NCBI GenBank assembly: GCA_902500775.1
Contig: CABVRZ010000001.1
Coordinates: forward strand, 215,182-279,181
Length of the DNA: 64,000 nt
Source: an uncultured Nitrospira sp.
GTDB taxonomy: Bacteria; Nitrospirota; Nitrospiria; Nitrospirales; Nitrospiraceae
Direction of reading: 5' to 3'
Each line of letters starts with the position of its first letter. Within the stretch, counting starts at the first letter, position 1. Positions 36,443 through 44,877 of the stretch are shown one piece after another. The notes below the pieces were generated by a model that ran no database searches, was not told where the DNA came from, and worked only from the letters and a program-made list of their open reading frames with translations. The position numbers and the translations under genes were made by a program.

Positions 36443-38263
36443 CTATTTCAACGGCGGCACTTCCCGTCGCTTCGGGGCTGCATAATTCACCAGGTAATCG
36501 AACAACCGGATCAAACGACTGTCCTGACGCTTCTGATCAACCCAGTGGCCGATTAATCCAATCGTGCGCGACAAGATGAAGAAGCCGTTCAAACTGTCGA
36601 CGGGAAAGCCCAGGTCGACCAGAACCGCGGCCATCGTGCCGTCCACATTCAAAATCAAGTTATCTTTCTTCACGGCCGTGACCTGCTCAACCGCCAAGGC
36701 AAAATCGAGACACGGTGTTTTGATTTTCAAGCTCTTCACATAGCCAACAAGCTCCTTCACACGCTTGTCTGGATTGCGCAGACTCTTCACTCGGTGGCCA
36801 ATGCCAGGCACTGGGCCGACATTTTTCTTCATGTAGACCAGGAACTCATCCACGTTCATCTTGTTGTCGACCGCGTACTTGAACCAGCGACCGGCATCCG
36901 TCACCGCACCACCGAAACGGGGCCCGATCATAATCAAGCCAGCAGCCACCGCTTGCGATAAACCGATACCAGCGCAAGCCGCCAGAATCGTGGCGTAGGC
37001 ACCGCTGACGCAAGGCCCATGATCGGCCGAGAGCATCATGATGCGCTTAATGATTTCCGCTTCCTGCTTGGAGATCAGACGCTTGTCCCAGAGCAATCCA
37101 ATGACATGGGGAATTTCATAACCCTTATTGATCAACTCGGAAGCTGGGTAGCCGTCGTAGCAAGGCTCGTCACCACGGTCGTCGCTGATCGTGGTCCGGA
37201 TCAACGGAGCCACCATCACTTCGTCGGCCTTCATCGCCTCTTCGACTGACTTTGGCAACTTGGGCAACACGGCCGGTTCGACCGGCTCCTTTACCTGACC
37301 GGACTCGAGCAGCTCTTGATAGGTTTCCTTGATAGCAGGGCCCAAGGCTCCGAATGTCGCCGGAACGATCGCGCCCGATTTTTTGAGCGCCTCAGACTTT
37401 GACCGGGCCGACCCCTCGCCCTTCATCCCTTCTTTGGCACCGGCATGGCCGAATTTCATGCCCTTGGGCAAGCTCTCCTGACAGAAGCCGGACACCACGC
37501 CGATCAACTTTACGCGACGCTTCTTGGCTCCGTACCACTCCGCTGCCCGCTCTTCGAGATCACCGCCCATTTCACCGACAATCACGACCGCCTTGGTCTG
37601 CGGATCCTTCTCGAACATTTCCAAATAACTGACGTAGTCAGTACCAGGATAGGCATCGCCACCAATCCCGATGGCCGTCGTGATGCCATCGGCAAATTGG
37701 GAGCAGATCCAGATAATTTCGTTCGAGAGACCGCCGGATTTTGTAATAACGCCAAAAGAACCCTCACGATACAACTTCGAGAGGACTAGGTTGTCGAACG
37801 CGCCACCGATGACACCCAACCGGCAGGCTCCCGCTGAGATGATGCCGATTGAAGATGGGCCGTTGAACACCTTCCCAAGCTTTCGAGCGTGGGCTCCAAG
37901 TAGTTTGGCATCCTTCTCCGGAACACCCTCGGTGATCATCGAGACGACCTTGATGTTCGGATCGTCCAACGCTTCCATGCCACCCTTCATGGCGCGGTCG
38001 GCCCCGATGTAGACGAGGCTGGTGTTGATGGCTGGATGATTCTTCGTCGCTTCTGCGATCGTTTTGTAAATGGGGATCGCGATCAGCCCGCTGCCATAGG
38101 GTACTTCATTGGTCTTGCCGGCATCGGGCGGATAGACGAATGCTTCGACCGTGAGGGGGCGCTTAATCAGGTAGCAGAACTCCGCCATCCGGCGGGCTGC
38201 ATTGACACCTGCGGCACCACCCTGAATCACCACGCGGGTGTCTTTATTGGCCAGAATGCTCAT
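36443..38263 (-). CDS. aclA: ATP-citrate lyase alpha subunit
   Basis: A 606-residue subunit. The N-terminal half is SucD-like (VVIQGGAAGVNAARRM, FNGPSSIGIISAG) and carries the phosphohistidine loop KFGHAGAKEG, with the histidine at residue 273. The C-terminal half is a citrate-synthase-like citryl-CoA lyase domain with LSADHGPCVSGAYATIL and GPRFGGAVTDAG. With AclB it cleaves citrate to acetyl-CoA and oxaloacetate using ATP, the key step of the reductive TCA cycle. The ATG at 38263 was chosen because GGAGG lies 8 nt upstream; the open frame extends a further 13 codons. Confidence 0.95.
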   Translation of the reverse strand: MSILANKDTRVVIQGGAAGVNAARRMAEFCYLIKRPLTVEAFVYPPDAGKTNEVPYGSGLIAIPIYKTIAEATKNHPAINTSLVYIGADRAMKGGMEALDDPNIKVVSMITEGVPEKDAKLLGAHARKLGKVFNGPSSIGIISAGACRLGVIGGAFDNLVLSKLYREGSFGVITKSGGLSNEIIWICSQFADGITTAIGIGGDAYPGTDYVSYLEMFEKDPQTKAVVIVGEMGGDLEERAAEWYGAKKRRVKLIGVVSGFCQESLPKGMKFGHAGAKEGMKGEGSARSKSEALKKSGAIVPATFGALGPAIKETYQELLESGQVKEPVEPAVLPKLPKSVEEAMKADEVMVAPLIRTTISDDRGDEPCYDGYPASELINKGYEIPHVIGLLWDKRLISKQEAEIIKRIMMLSADHGPCVSGAYATILAACAGIGLSQAVAAGLIMIGPRFGGAVTDAGRWFKYAVDNKMNVDEFLVYMKKNVGPVPGIGHRVKSLRNPDKRVKELVGYVKSLKIKTPCLDFALAVEQVTAVKKDNLILNVDGTMAAVLVDLGFPVDSLNGFFILSRTIGLIGHWVDQKRQDSRLIRLFDYLVNYAAPKRREVPPLK

Positions 38264-38338
38264 CGAAAGTCCTCCAACAGTGAAGCTTCCAGCGCTCGGC
38301 ATTTAGCCGACCGCTGATGGCTAATAGCTGATAGCTCG

Positions 38339-39535
38339 TTACTTTTGTAACGCTTTGTCGACGATGTCGGTCAGTGGGGTGTTGCGGTCGAAGACGTTGA
38401 TGTCGAAGCCCTCGTCCTTCAGTGCGCGCATCGCATCGAGACCTTCCCTCTCACGCGGCCCGCCGCGACGCACCCAGATCTTCACGCCCTTTAACTTACC
38501 ATCGCCCTTCGCTTTGCGAAATCCGTTAATGATGCCACCGAAGGTCTTTTTGACGTCGGTAAAATTCGCAATCGCCCCACCGACGATGATGTTCTTGATG
38601 CCGGGCAACGAGCAGACCTTTTCCGTCAGTACTTCCACAGCCCAGTCCGGTGGATCACCCGAATATTCGGCATAGTTCGCCAGTTTGCCGCCGCGGGCTA
38701 CCACCGCATCAGAGTAGTACACGCTGGCGCCACCACCGGCCGGCAACATCGCCGTGTCACCACCAGGAATCTCGATAAACTTCACTGAGCCCTTGATCTT
38801 GCTGTCGACTGCCATGACTTCCACTTCATCCTTGCTGTAGGAACGACCAAACTCTGCAGCAAACACAAAGTTCCAATCGGGATGGCGAAACTTGGCATCG
38901 CCGTCGAGCAGGGTCACCGCATCCAACGCCACCAATTCACCATCACTCTCCCTGGTCACAACCGGATTCACTTCAAGGTATTGTGCATCTTCGCTATCGA
39001 AGCAAGTAAACATCTTGCCGGCAAAGTCCGCCATCTTCTTCGTGAGTCCGCCGGTAAAACCCGCGTCTTTAGACAATTTCTCAAGTTGAGCCGGCGCGGG
39101 GCTCTGCCCGACTTCCAGGCACAACCGCTTCACGCGATCCCAGTTCGACTCCACCTCGATCCCACCGCAATTGGCGACAAGAACCTCACTGCCCTCGCGA
39201 GTCGACTTCACCGCACAATAGTATTCCTCTTTATGTGGGACCATCTCCGACACAATGACCTGCGAAACGGTGATGCTGCCGACCTGACGACCGATCATTT
39301 CCTTGGTCGCAGCTACGGCCCCGTTCAAGTCCAACCCAACCTTGACCAGGCCAAGCTTAAAGCGTGAACCGAGCGCCTCGTGCGCTTTCGCCACCAGCTT
39401 CGACGTCTTCATCCAATCATTGGCTTGTCCGAGCTTGGTTAGTTCGTCGGCGGACGTGACGACGACATAGTTGGGGACGTGAATCCCCCACTTCTTCATC
39501 AGCCCCATGCCGGGGCCTTCCAATACCTTAGCCAT
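38339..39535 (-). CDS. aclB: ATP-citrate lyase beta subunit
   Basis: The 398-residue SucC-like ATP-grasp subunit begins MAKVLEGPGMGLMKKWGI and includes FTCFDSEDAQYLEVNPVV and LPAGGGASVYYSDAVV. It binds citrate and ATP in the heteromeric enzyme known from green sulfur bacteria. The ATG at 39535 has AAGGAG 8 nt upstream; the longer frame adds 20 residues unlike the family. As first gene of the unit, it has a promoter-like sequence about 150 nt upstream. Confidence 0.95.
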   Translation of the reverse strand: MAKVLEGPGMGLMKKWGIHVPNYVVVTSADELTKLGQANDWMKTSKLVAKAHEALGSRFKLGLVKVGLDLNGAVAATKEMIGRQVGSITVSQVIVSEMVPHKEEYYCAVKSTREGSEVLVANCGGIEVESNWDRVKRLCLEVGQSPAPAQLEKLSKDAGFTGGLTKKMADFAGKMFTCFDSEDAQYLEVNPVVTRESDGELVALDAVTLLDGDAKFRHPDWNFVFAAEFGRSYSKDEVEVMAVDSKIKGSVKFIEIPGGDTAMLPAGGGASVYYSDAVVARGGKLANYAEYSGDPPDWAVEVLTEKVCSLPGIKNIIVGGAIANFTDVKKTFGGIINGFRKAKGDGKLKGVKIWVRRGGPREREGLDAMRALKDEGFDINVFDRNTPLTDIVDKALQK

Positions 39536-39679
39536 GCGAATTCTCCTTCGTAGTAACTCAGGCAAATAGGGGACCCGGATTCTAGCGGAACTCAATGGGA
39601 TGACTCAAGACACCAGAGGGACTAAATTTGGAGGGAGCAAAAGGCCTAGCGAGCAATCCTCATCCGACATTTACTCGTA

Positions 39680-39706
39680 AGTATATAAAATATAAGCGCT
39701 TTTCAA
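39680..39706 (-). promoter_or_regulatory. Putative promoter of the aclBA operon
   Basis: On the minus strand TTGAAA (39706-39701) and TATACT (39685-39680) are separated by 15 nt in an AT-rich patch just downstream of the mutM stop. The spacer is slightly short. It would give a leader of about 140 nt before aclB. Confidence 0.45.
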
Positions 39707-39712
39707 TGATAA

Positions 39713-40555
39713 TTACGTACGCTGCTGGCGCAACGGCTGACAACGACGGCAAAAAAATGAGCTTCGCTCTGCCTGAAGCCGCCGAATGACCTCACCACAG
39801 CGATTCGGACAGGACTCCCCTTCCTTACCATAAACCAAATGCCGCCGCTTGTATTGTCCTTCAGTTCCATCAGGGGCAAAAAAATCTCGGACACTCGATC
39901 CCCCACACACAATGGCCTCCTCCAAGACCTCCCGCGTAATCGCGTGGAGTTGTTTGACCTTGCTCACGGAGAGCTGACTAACTTGACGATTTGGGTGCAG
40001 ACCAGCCCGAAAGAGAATTTCATTCGCATAGATGTTCCCGATGCCGGCAATGATCTGTTGATGCATCAAGAGCGATTTCAGTCGGCCACGATGCTCCTGT
40101 AAACCTCTGACAAAGTCGTGCTGCGACGCGGCCAGGGGATCGAGCCCAAATCGACGAGAGCGATACTGATCAAGCCCGGCCTTGTCCAAGAGCGAAAGCC
40201 GTCCAAATCTTCGGGGATTCCAGTACCGCAGTTCTGGTTCACCACCACCTTTAAACGACAGCCTCACATGAACATGCTGTGGATGTTTCGTGGGTGTCGA
40301 TCGAAACAACAGCAGTCCCGTCATGCCCAATTCAGCCACCATATACCGATCGGTTCGATGGTTCACAAACGCCAGGGCGACACTCTTCCCATATCGATCG
40401 ACCGAGTGCAGCGTGGCGCCTCGATACCAGGACAGGGTGTCATAACCCTCTCGAACAATGTCCTGACGTCCAATCCACACATCGGTCACCTGGGCTCCAA
40501 GTAGACGTGTACGGATTTGTCGGGCGACGACTTCTGCTTCGGGAAGTTCAGGCAT
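39713..40555 (-). CDS. mutM: Formamidopyrimidine-DNA glycosylase
   Basis: The start was placed at MPELPEAEVV because the N-terminal proline after Met is the catalytic nucleophile of Fpg; the open frame extends 50 residues further upstream without family similarity. The 280-residue protein has the helix-two-turn-helix GIGNIYANEILFRAGLHP and the C-terminal zinc finger beginning CPNRCGEVIRR and ending FFCRRCQ. It removes 8-oxoguanine and nicks abasic DNA. The gene shares orientation with, but lies upstream of, the acl promoter. Confidence 0.93.
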   Translation of the reverse strand: MPELPEAEVVARQIRTRLLGAQVTDVWIGRQDIVREGYDTLSWYRGATLHSVDRYGKSVALAFVNHRTDRYMVAELGMTGLLLFRSTPTKHPQHVHVRLSFKGGGEPELRYWNPRRFGRLSLLDKAGLDQYRSRRFGLDPLAASQHDFVRGLQEHRGRLKSLLMHQQIIAGIGNIYANEILFRAGLHPNRQVSQLSVSKVKQLHAITREVLEEAIVCGGSSVRDFFAPDGTEGQYKRRHLVYGKEGESCPNRCGEVIRRLQAERSSFFCRRCQPLRQQRT

Positions 40556-40643
40556 CCTGGAACCGAGATCTGCGCAGGAACGGTGCGGCATTAAGCCACG
40601 GGAAGGAGGGAAAGGCAAGGTTGCGCTGGGAACGCAAACCGCC

Positions 40644-41075
40644 TTACGGCCCAGCTTGGCGAGACCGTGTGGAATGCCGAAGCTGTCGAACTTGTTCAAT
40701 CGCAACCTGCAGATTGGGGAGCGGCATCGCGCTCGGACGACGAGTCATGATCAGCTTCAAGACATCATCGTAGGCTCTACCTTCCACACAACAGAGGTAC
40801 GCCATGACCACCGACACGGACCGGCCCATCCCAGCTCGGCAACACACCAGTGTCCGTCCATTCGGCACTCGCTGTTCGAGCCACTCGACGGCTTGAGCCA
40901 ATTTCGCGGGGTCGGCCTTGGCAAACTCTCGAAAAGGGACATGGTGGTAATCCACCCAGGGAGCAGGGGTCACGCTCAATTCTTCAGCTACCAGCAGCAG
41001 CGTTCCCACAACCGCCGGTGGCTGCTGCGCATCGTCAATGTTGCCCACCAATAATTGGTCTGTGATCATATGCAT
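40644..41075 (-). CDS. Dual-specificity-type protein phosphatase
   Basis: The 143-residue protein is a minimal DSP fold: ITDQLLVGNIDDA at the start, the general-acid region VDYHHVPF, and the P-loop VCCRAGMGRSVSVVMAYL with CX5R. The histidine that usually precedes the catalytic cysteine (HCxxGxxR) is replaced by cysteine here. It probably removes phosphate from Tyr/Ser/Thr or another phosphate ester. A second in-frame ATG two codons later is an alternative start. Confidence 0.75.
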   Translation of the reverse strand: MHMITDQLLVGNIDDAQQPPAVVGTLLLVAEELSVTPAPWVDYHHVPFREFAKADPAKLAQAVEWLEQRVPNGRTLVCCRAGMGRSVSVVMAYLCCVEGRAYDDVLKLIMTRRPSAMPLPNLQVAIEQVRQLRHSTRSRQAGP

Positions 41076-41138
41076 CGCAGTTTGAGTATAAACCTGCCCC
41101 TTGAGACGTCAAGGCATTCATCAGTCTCCTACCTGGAG

Positions 41139-41168
41139 TTGCGATTTCTTTTCCTTGCCCGTTATACT
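41139..41168 (+). promoter_or_regulatory. Promoter directly abutting an ATG (leaderless-type)
   Basis: TTGCGA at 41139-41144 and TATACT at 41163-41168 are separated by 18 nt. The ATG of the zinc-finger gene follows the -10 box after only 6 nt, where transcription itself would start. Confidence 0.55.
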
Positions 41169-41174
41169 CTCTGC

Positions 41175-41534
41175 ATGGTCACACTCAGGCAGCAAGAAGT
41201 GGAACGGCGATTGGACACGGTCCCATGCGCCATCTGCAAGCAATCGAGCTTCGCCATTGATGAACGATCCATGGGGGCTGACGGCGACTGGCGGGGTATC
41301 TGCAAAAAGTGCTTTTACACATTTCCAGTCTATACCGACATGGAGTTTTATCTGCGGACACAGCCTGATATACCATTCAGGCTCAAGGAGATCTCCTGCA
41401 CAGCCTGCAATCAACGGGGTGTCAGCCTCGACCTTCGAGCCACCTTGTCGGTACGAGACGCCTACTACTTCGTCACCTGTCGGGGATGTCAGCGCCAGTT
41501 CGTCGAGAGATCCTCGCTGGAAGCCTTCGAATAG
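41175..41534 (+). CDS. Small protein with four CxxC pairs, unknown function
   Basis: The 119-residue protein has CAIC near residue 18, CKKC near residue 43, CTAC near residue 75 and CRGC near residue 102, so it can bind two zinc ions as two zinc-ribbon-like units. Between them are aromatic stretches (FYTFPVYTDMEFYLR and DAYYFVTC). No known domain is recognised. The start at 41175 is supported by a promoter whose -10 box ends 6 nt upstream; a longer frame back to 41055 would cross that promoter. Confidence 0.6.
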   Translation: MVTLRQQEVERRLDTVPCAICKQSSFAIDERSMGADGDWRGICKKCFYTFPVYTDMEFYLRTQPDIPFRLKEISCTACNQRGVSLDLRATLSVRDAYYFVTCRGCQRQFVERSSLEAFE

Positions 41535-41572
41535 GTCAGCTATTTATTTCAATCCTGGTGTATACTAGTCGT

Positions 41573-41755
41573 ATGAGTAACGAACCAAAACAACCTGACC
41601 TCTCCTCACCTGATGAGAAGCCCACGGTGAGAAAAGAACTCCCTGTGTTCGCCATTCAGGATGATGCCGACATCATGGCCGAAGAAATGGCGGATCTTTT
41701 CGAAGAAGACAAGGTCTCCCACCAGCACGGCAGCTCGGAGCCGGAAGCAGATTAG
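41573..41755 (+). CDS. Small acidic protein, unknown function
   Basis: The 60-residue product is strongly acidic, with a disordered Pro/Ser N-terminus and an amphipathic acidic stretch DDADIMAEEMADLFEED. No homologue is recognised. A TATACT box ends 6 nt before its ATG, exactly as for the upstream gene, which supports this start. It follows that gene by 38 nt. Confidence 0.5.
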   Translation: MSNEPKQPDLSSPDEKPTVRKELPVFAIQDDADIMAEEMADLFEEDKVSHQHGSSEPEAD

Positions 41756-42121
41756 CGGCTTTAGCTATCAGCACCCAGTCGTCAGCTTTCAGCTCTCATC
41801 AGACGTTCCAATCAGCCAAATGAAAATAATTAGTACTGATACGCTTCGGCACGACCGCCGTAAGGCTCTCGCTGCGGCCAGCACATCTAGATGGCTTTCT
41901 GCTTCGCAAAAGCCATCATCGAACAGCACCCGCCTCCTTTGGAACGCAGCCGCTCGCCAACTGCAGTAGCCCGAGCCTCCGCGATTCGCGATACAGTACC
42001 GCTAAGCACTGCTCTTAAAGAGAGCGTGAACGGCGGTGAGTCGGTCTTAACCAATCGTATTCGCATAAGACAGACTCTACTCTACTTCTATCGCACAAGG
42101 TGCTCCTACCCACACGAACAA
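41756..42121. other. Intergenic region with short-word repeats
   Basis: No gene is supported in these 366 nt between the convergent small acidic gene and the exported protein gene. Bases 41760-41800 contain AGCTATCAGC / CAGCTTTCAGCTCTCAT words that match family B repeats elsewhere. Confidence 0.45.
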
Positions 42122-42628
42122 TTACCAATTATCTCCCGCCACTTTCCATTTTCCATTCTCTCTATGAAAAGACCATCTCCGCGGATAGTGACGTGGGTTA
42201 GGTGAAGTCAACGTTACCGCTGCCCAGTCCACCTCTATCCTTTTTATTACGAACGACTCATCAACACTCTGTAGGAAGTCCTTCTCCGAAATCGCGGGGT
42301 ATTCTGCAGCATATTCATGTCCACACTTCTGCGATAAACGGGTTGTGTCGAACAAGCTCATATAAAGATGGCTCTTCTTGTCTTCTAAAAACGCTTTAAC
42401 CTCTTTATGTGGGTAGAGTGTATCGGTGCAGATAAGACCATCTTTGCTGACCAACTGCAACACATGCCTGAGGCCTTGCCTTAGAATTGCATCTTTTAAT
42501 ATCAAAACAAACTGGCGGATATCTTGCGCTTCGGTCGGGGTAAGCATCTGGCCTGTTTGTGAAATCGCCAATGCACTACAGACGAGAGTTGAAGTAGCAA
42601 CAAGCGCTGCCGCTTTTCCTAGTCGCAT
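42122..42628 (-). CDS. Exported hypothetical protein
   Basis: From the ATG at 42628 the 168-residue product starts with a signal peptide (RLGKAAALVATSTLVCSALA) and a mature part with no recognised domain. It contains two cysteines in the first half, a LICTDTLYPHKEVKAFLEDKK stretch and ends in a WSFHRENGKWKVAGDNW motif, a tryptophan-rich end common in periplasmic NTF2-like or lysozyme-inhibitor-like small proteins. A GTG at 42679 could add 17 residues. Confidence 0.55.
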   Translation of the reverse strand: MRLGKAAALVATSTLVCSALAISQTGQMLTPTEAQDIRQFVLILKDAILRQGLRHVLQLVSKDGLICTDTLYPHKEVKAFLEDKKSHLYMSLFDTTRLSQKCGHEYAAEYPAISEKDFLQSVDESFVIKRIEVDWAAVTLTSPNPRHYPRRWSFHRENGKWKVAGDNW

Positions 42629-42818
42629 GATCAATGGCTTCTCACTTTGCCTCGACTCACTATTGGACCGCCGAGTCACCTTTCGAACTCGTCTCGTTAC
42701 AAAGCGTCCGCAACCAGATCTTGATGTTTATCCGTATACTTTTTATTCGTGCTCATGGACACATTTCCGTTTGAAGCACAATGAGCCTGGCTGGAAAATG
42801 ATGCGACGTGTTCTCTAA

Positions 42819-43058
42819 CTAGGCCGCGCTTTTCTTGAACGATGCAACGAGTACGCGCTTTGCCTTTCCTACCGTACGTCGGTTCTTGCGAATCCGGTCG
42901 AGTTCACGAGCGGTATCGGCAGTGATGTACGACTCGTGACACTGAGAACAGTGTACGGTCGGGATATTCTCAACAACGACAAGGGTGCCGCCACGACCAA
43001 AGCTTTTTGTCGTTTTCTTCATGACGGCTGTTTTAGCGCCGCAGAAATCACATTGCAT
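42819..43058 (-). CDS. YgiT-type (MqsA N-domain-like) zinc-finger protein
   Basis: The 79-residue protein has CDFC at residues 3-6 and CSQC near residue 37, which form the zinc site of the YgiT/MqsA N-terminal domain, followed by an ITADTARELDRIRKNR helix region. Such small proteins usually follow a DUF4258 gene and are regarded as antitoxins of type II-like pairs. Here the partner upstream is a truncated remnant ending 5 nt before this ATG, so the protein is an orphan. Confidence 0.75.
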   Translation of the reverse strand: MQCDFCGAKTAVMKKTTKSFGRGGTLVVVENIPTVHCSQCHESYITADTARELDRIRKNRRTVGKAKRVLVASFKKSAA

Positions 43059-43063
43059 GATCG

Positions 43064-43228
43064 TTACTCCCGATAGACAGTGATGACGACTGCCTTGCTC
43101 GTCGGTCCTACCTTCAGGACGACGTGCACCGATTCACCGGAACAATCCATTCCGGCAAGCACATATTTTCGTTCCTTCGTAGCCCGATCGATTTGTCGTT
43201 CGACAATTTCCCCTGTCAGGATGGCATT
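43064..43228 (-). pseudogene. Decayed DUF4258 (toxin-like) gene
   Basis: Read on the minus strand, the 54-codon frame encodes NAILTGEIVERQ, KERKYVLAG, SVHVVLKVG and ends VVITVYRE before TAA. This matches the C-terminal two thirds of DUF4258 proteins that sit directly upstream of YgiT-type genes. An in-frame TAG precedes the first residue, no start codon is available, and the N-terminal HARERM-type segment is missing; upstream DNA is out of frame. It is therefore a broken gene. Confidence 0.7.
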
Positions 43229-43303
43229 CTACGCCGCACAGTTCCTCTGCTCAAGGGGAGTTCACCTTCCTATAAATTGCACATCATCTGTCCGGTGTAG
43301 ATA

Positions 43304-44482
43304 TCAGATAGGACGAATGAGTTGGACCATAGCATCCTGTTCGATTCGCCCCAGCGACGAAACCTTTCCCCCACGCTCCTTTCGAGCGATTCGCTCAATC
43401 TGCACGATAGCTCCGCGATGCCATTGGTCGAATGCCTGGTTCTGAGTAGAAGCGAGTCGGTCCTGCCGGCCTATTTCTTGTCGACCTTGTTCATTGCACA
43501 GCCAAGCCCTTTTTTCGCCCTTCATTTCTCGCAACTCGCTCACGACTCGATACATATCGGGGCGCCGTTCGACGATGGTCTTGCCGTCTTTGCGTAGCAA
43601 TAGATAAGAGAACTTCAGCGCATCTTTGATGAAGCCAACTTGTTCGTCGATTTCCTTAATGACAGCCGGTGGGTCCCAAATCCGTTCTTCATGGCACCAA
43701 TCATGTGGGTTGATCATGGCCGGGCAAGCGTTTTCATGCACACAAGGGCTATAAACGGTGCAGCGTTTCTCTTGGAGCAATCTGTCACGCACTTGATGCA
43801 GCGCACGCGACGTTTCCCGAAGAGCCGGCTCAACAATCATCATCGTGCCATTCGGAGCCATAAGGGATAAGGCCTCCGTTACCAAACCCGCTCGCATCTC
43901 GATCGGGTCTTGTGCATCGGCGTAGAGCTCATTCAAGCAATTGGTGGCTAGGATCAGATCAAATGGTCCTTGCTGTCTCACATGCTCCAATGCCGCTCGT
44001 TGTTCTAGATTCACCTCATACGTACGAAGGCCGCCTTCTCGAAGAGCAGCCGCTTGGCTGTATCGATCCCACAGCTGTCTGGCTCGTCCAAGCGCTGCTG
44101 CCGAACCATCGATCGCGGTCACAGACAGGGCGTACGGCGACGCCTGCTCATAGCACCAATCAAGGACTGCCAACGCTCCCGTACCAGGACCTGAACCAAG
44201 ATCCAATACTGAAAAACTCTCACCCCCTTCAGGAGTAGGCATCTCAGCCAGTAACAACTGTATCTTCGCGAGATTGACCGGCAGGAAATACTGAAGGTAG
44301 GCCGTACCTAACTGGCTATTATCCAGGTAGGAGACACTGAGGCGAGCCCGTTCTTTTGTGAAAATCTTCGATAGTTCAGCTACGGCCTGAGCCAGCTTCT
44401 GAATTGAATCGCGCTCCCCCTCAACAGAGGCGTGGATGGCATCAAGAATCCTCTGTGATACCGAAACGTTGAGGCGTTGCAT
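43304..44482 (-). CDS. Rsm22-like SAM-dependent methyltransferase
   Basis: The 392-residue protein has the SAM motif VLDLGSGPGTGALAVLDWCYEQ near residue 98, an acidic second strand ending AIDGS, NLEQ, and LILATNCLNEL, followed by the four-cysteine section RCTVYSPCVHENACPA with HDWCHEE. That combination defines the Rsm22 family, related to mitochondrial ribosomal small-subunit assembly proteins with an iron-sulfur site. It probably acts on rRNA or on ribosome assembly, with methylation unproven. Confidence 0.82.
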   Translation of the reverse strand: MQRLNVSVSQRILDAIHASVEGERDSIQKLAQAVAELSKIFTKERARLSVSYLDNSQLGTAYLQYFLPVNLAKIQLLLAEMPTPEGGESFSVLDLGSGPGTGALAVLDWCYEQASPYALSVTAIDGSAAALGRARQLWDRYSQAAALREGGLRTYEVNLEQRAALEHVRQQGPFDLILATNCLNELYADAQDPIEMRAGLVTEALSLMAPNGTMMIVEPALRETSRALHQVRDRLLQEKRCTVYSPCVHENACPAMINPHDWCHEERIWDPPAVIKEIDEQVGFIKDALKFSYLLLRKDGKTIVERRPDMYRVVSELREMKGEKRAWLCNEQGRQEIGRQDRLASTQNQAFDQWHRGAIVQIERIARKERGGKVSSLGRIEQDAMVQLIRPI

Positions 44483-44520
44483 AGCCGTAGTGTATGCTCA
44501 GGGTATTACGGAGGACAACC

Positions 44521-44769
44521 ATGACAGATGATATTCTGAAAGCTTATAAAGAGGTCGAATCGGCAGTGGAACGCTATATCCGACTCCTGCATGACCACGT
44601 CACCATGCTCCAAAACGTTGAACCGCCCGGATCCGACAAAGTCGTTCGGCTGACGGCCGGGTCCAAAGCCATGACGGACAGTGCTGGGATCTATCTGTCC
44701 TACGCCAAGTATGTCGCTTACGGGATGCCGGCCAGCGAAGAGATGCTGGAGGATGAGATACAAGGATAG
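44521..44769 (+). CDS. Small helical protein, unknown function
   Basis: An 82-residue, mostly helical protein with TDDILKAYKEVESAVERYIRLLHDHV as its first amphipathic helix, no cysteines and an acidic end (EEMLEDEIQG). The ATG at 44521 has GGAGG 8 nt upstream. It is divergent from the Rsm22 gene, sharing a short 38-nt gap. No family is recognised. Confidence 0.55.
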   Translation: MTDDILKAYKEVESAVERYIRLLHDHVTMLQNVEPPGSDKVVRLTAGSKAMTDSAGIYLSYAKYVAYGMPASEEMLEDEIQG

Positions 44770-44813
44770 CAACTAGCCTTGAGCTGACATCTATTAGCTG
44801 AAAGCGGACAAAA

Positions 44814-44861
44814 AGGAAGAGCCCGTCGGGCATCATATTGCCGGACGGGCTCTTCCTTTTT
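44814..44861. terminator. Bidirectional rho-independent terminator
   Basis: A 14-bp perfect stem (arms 44814-44827 and 44844-44857) is flanked by A-rich DNA on one side and T-rich on the other. It sits between the convergent small helical gene and the oxidoreductase alpha-subunit gene and can serve both strands. Confidence 0.85.
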
Positions 44862-44877
44862 CTCTCTCTTGTCGTAT

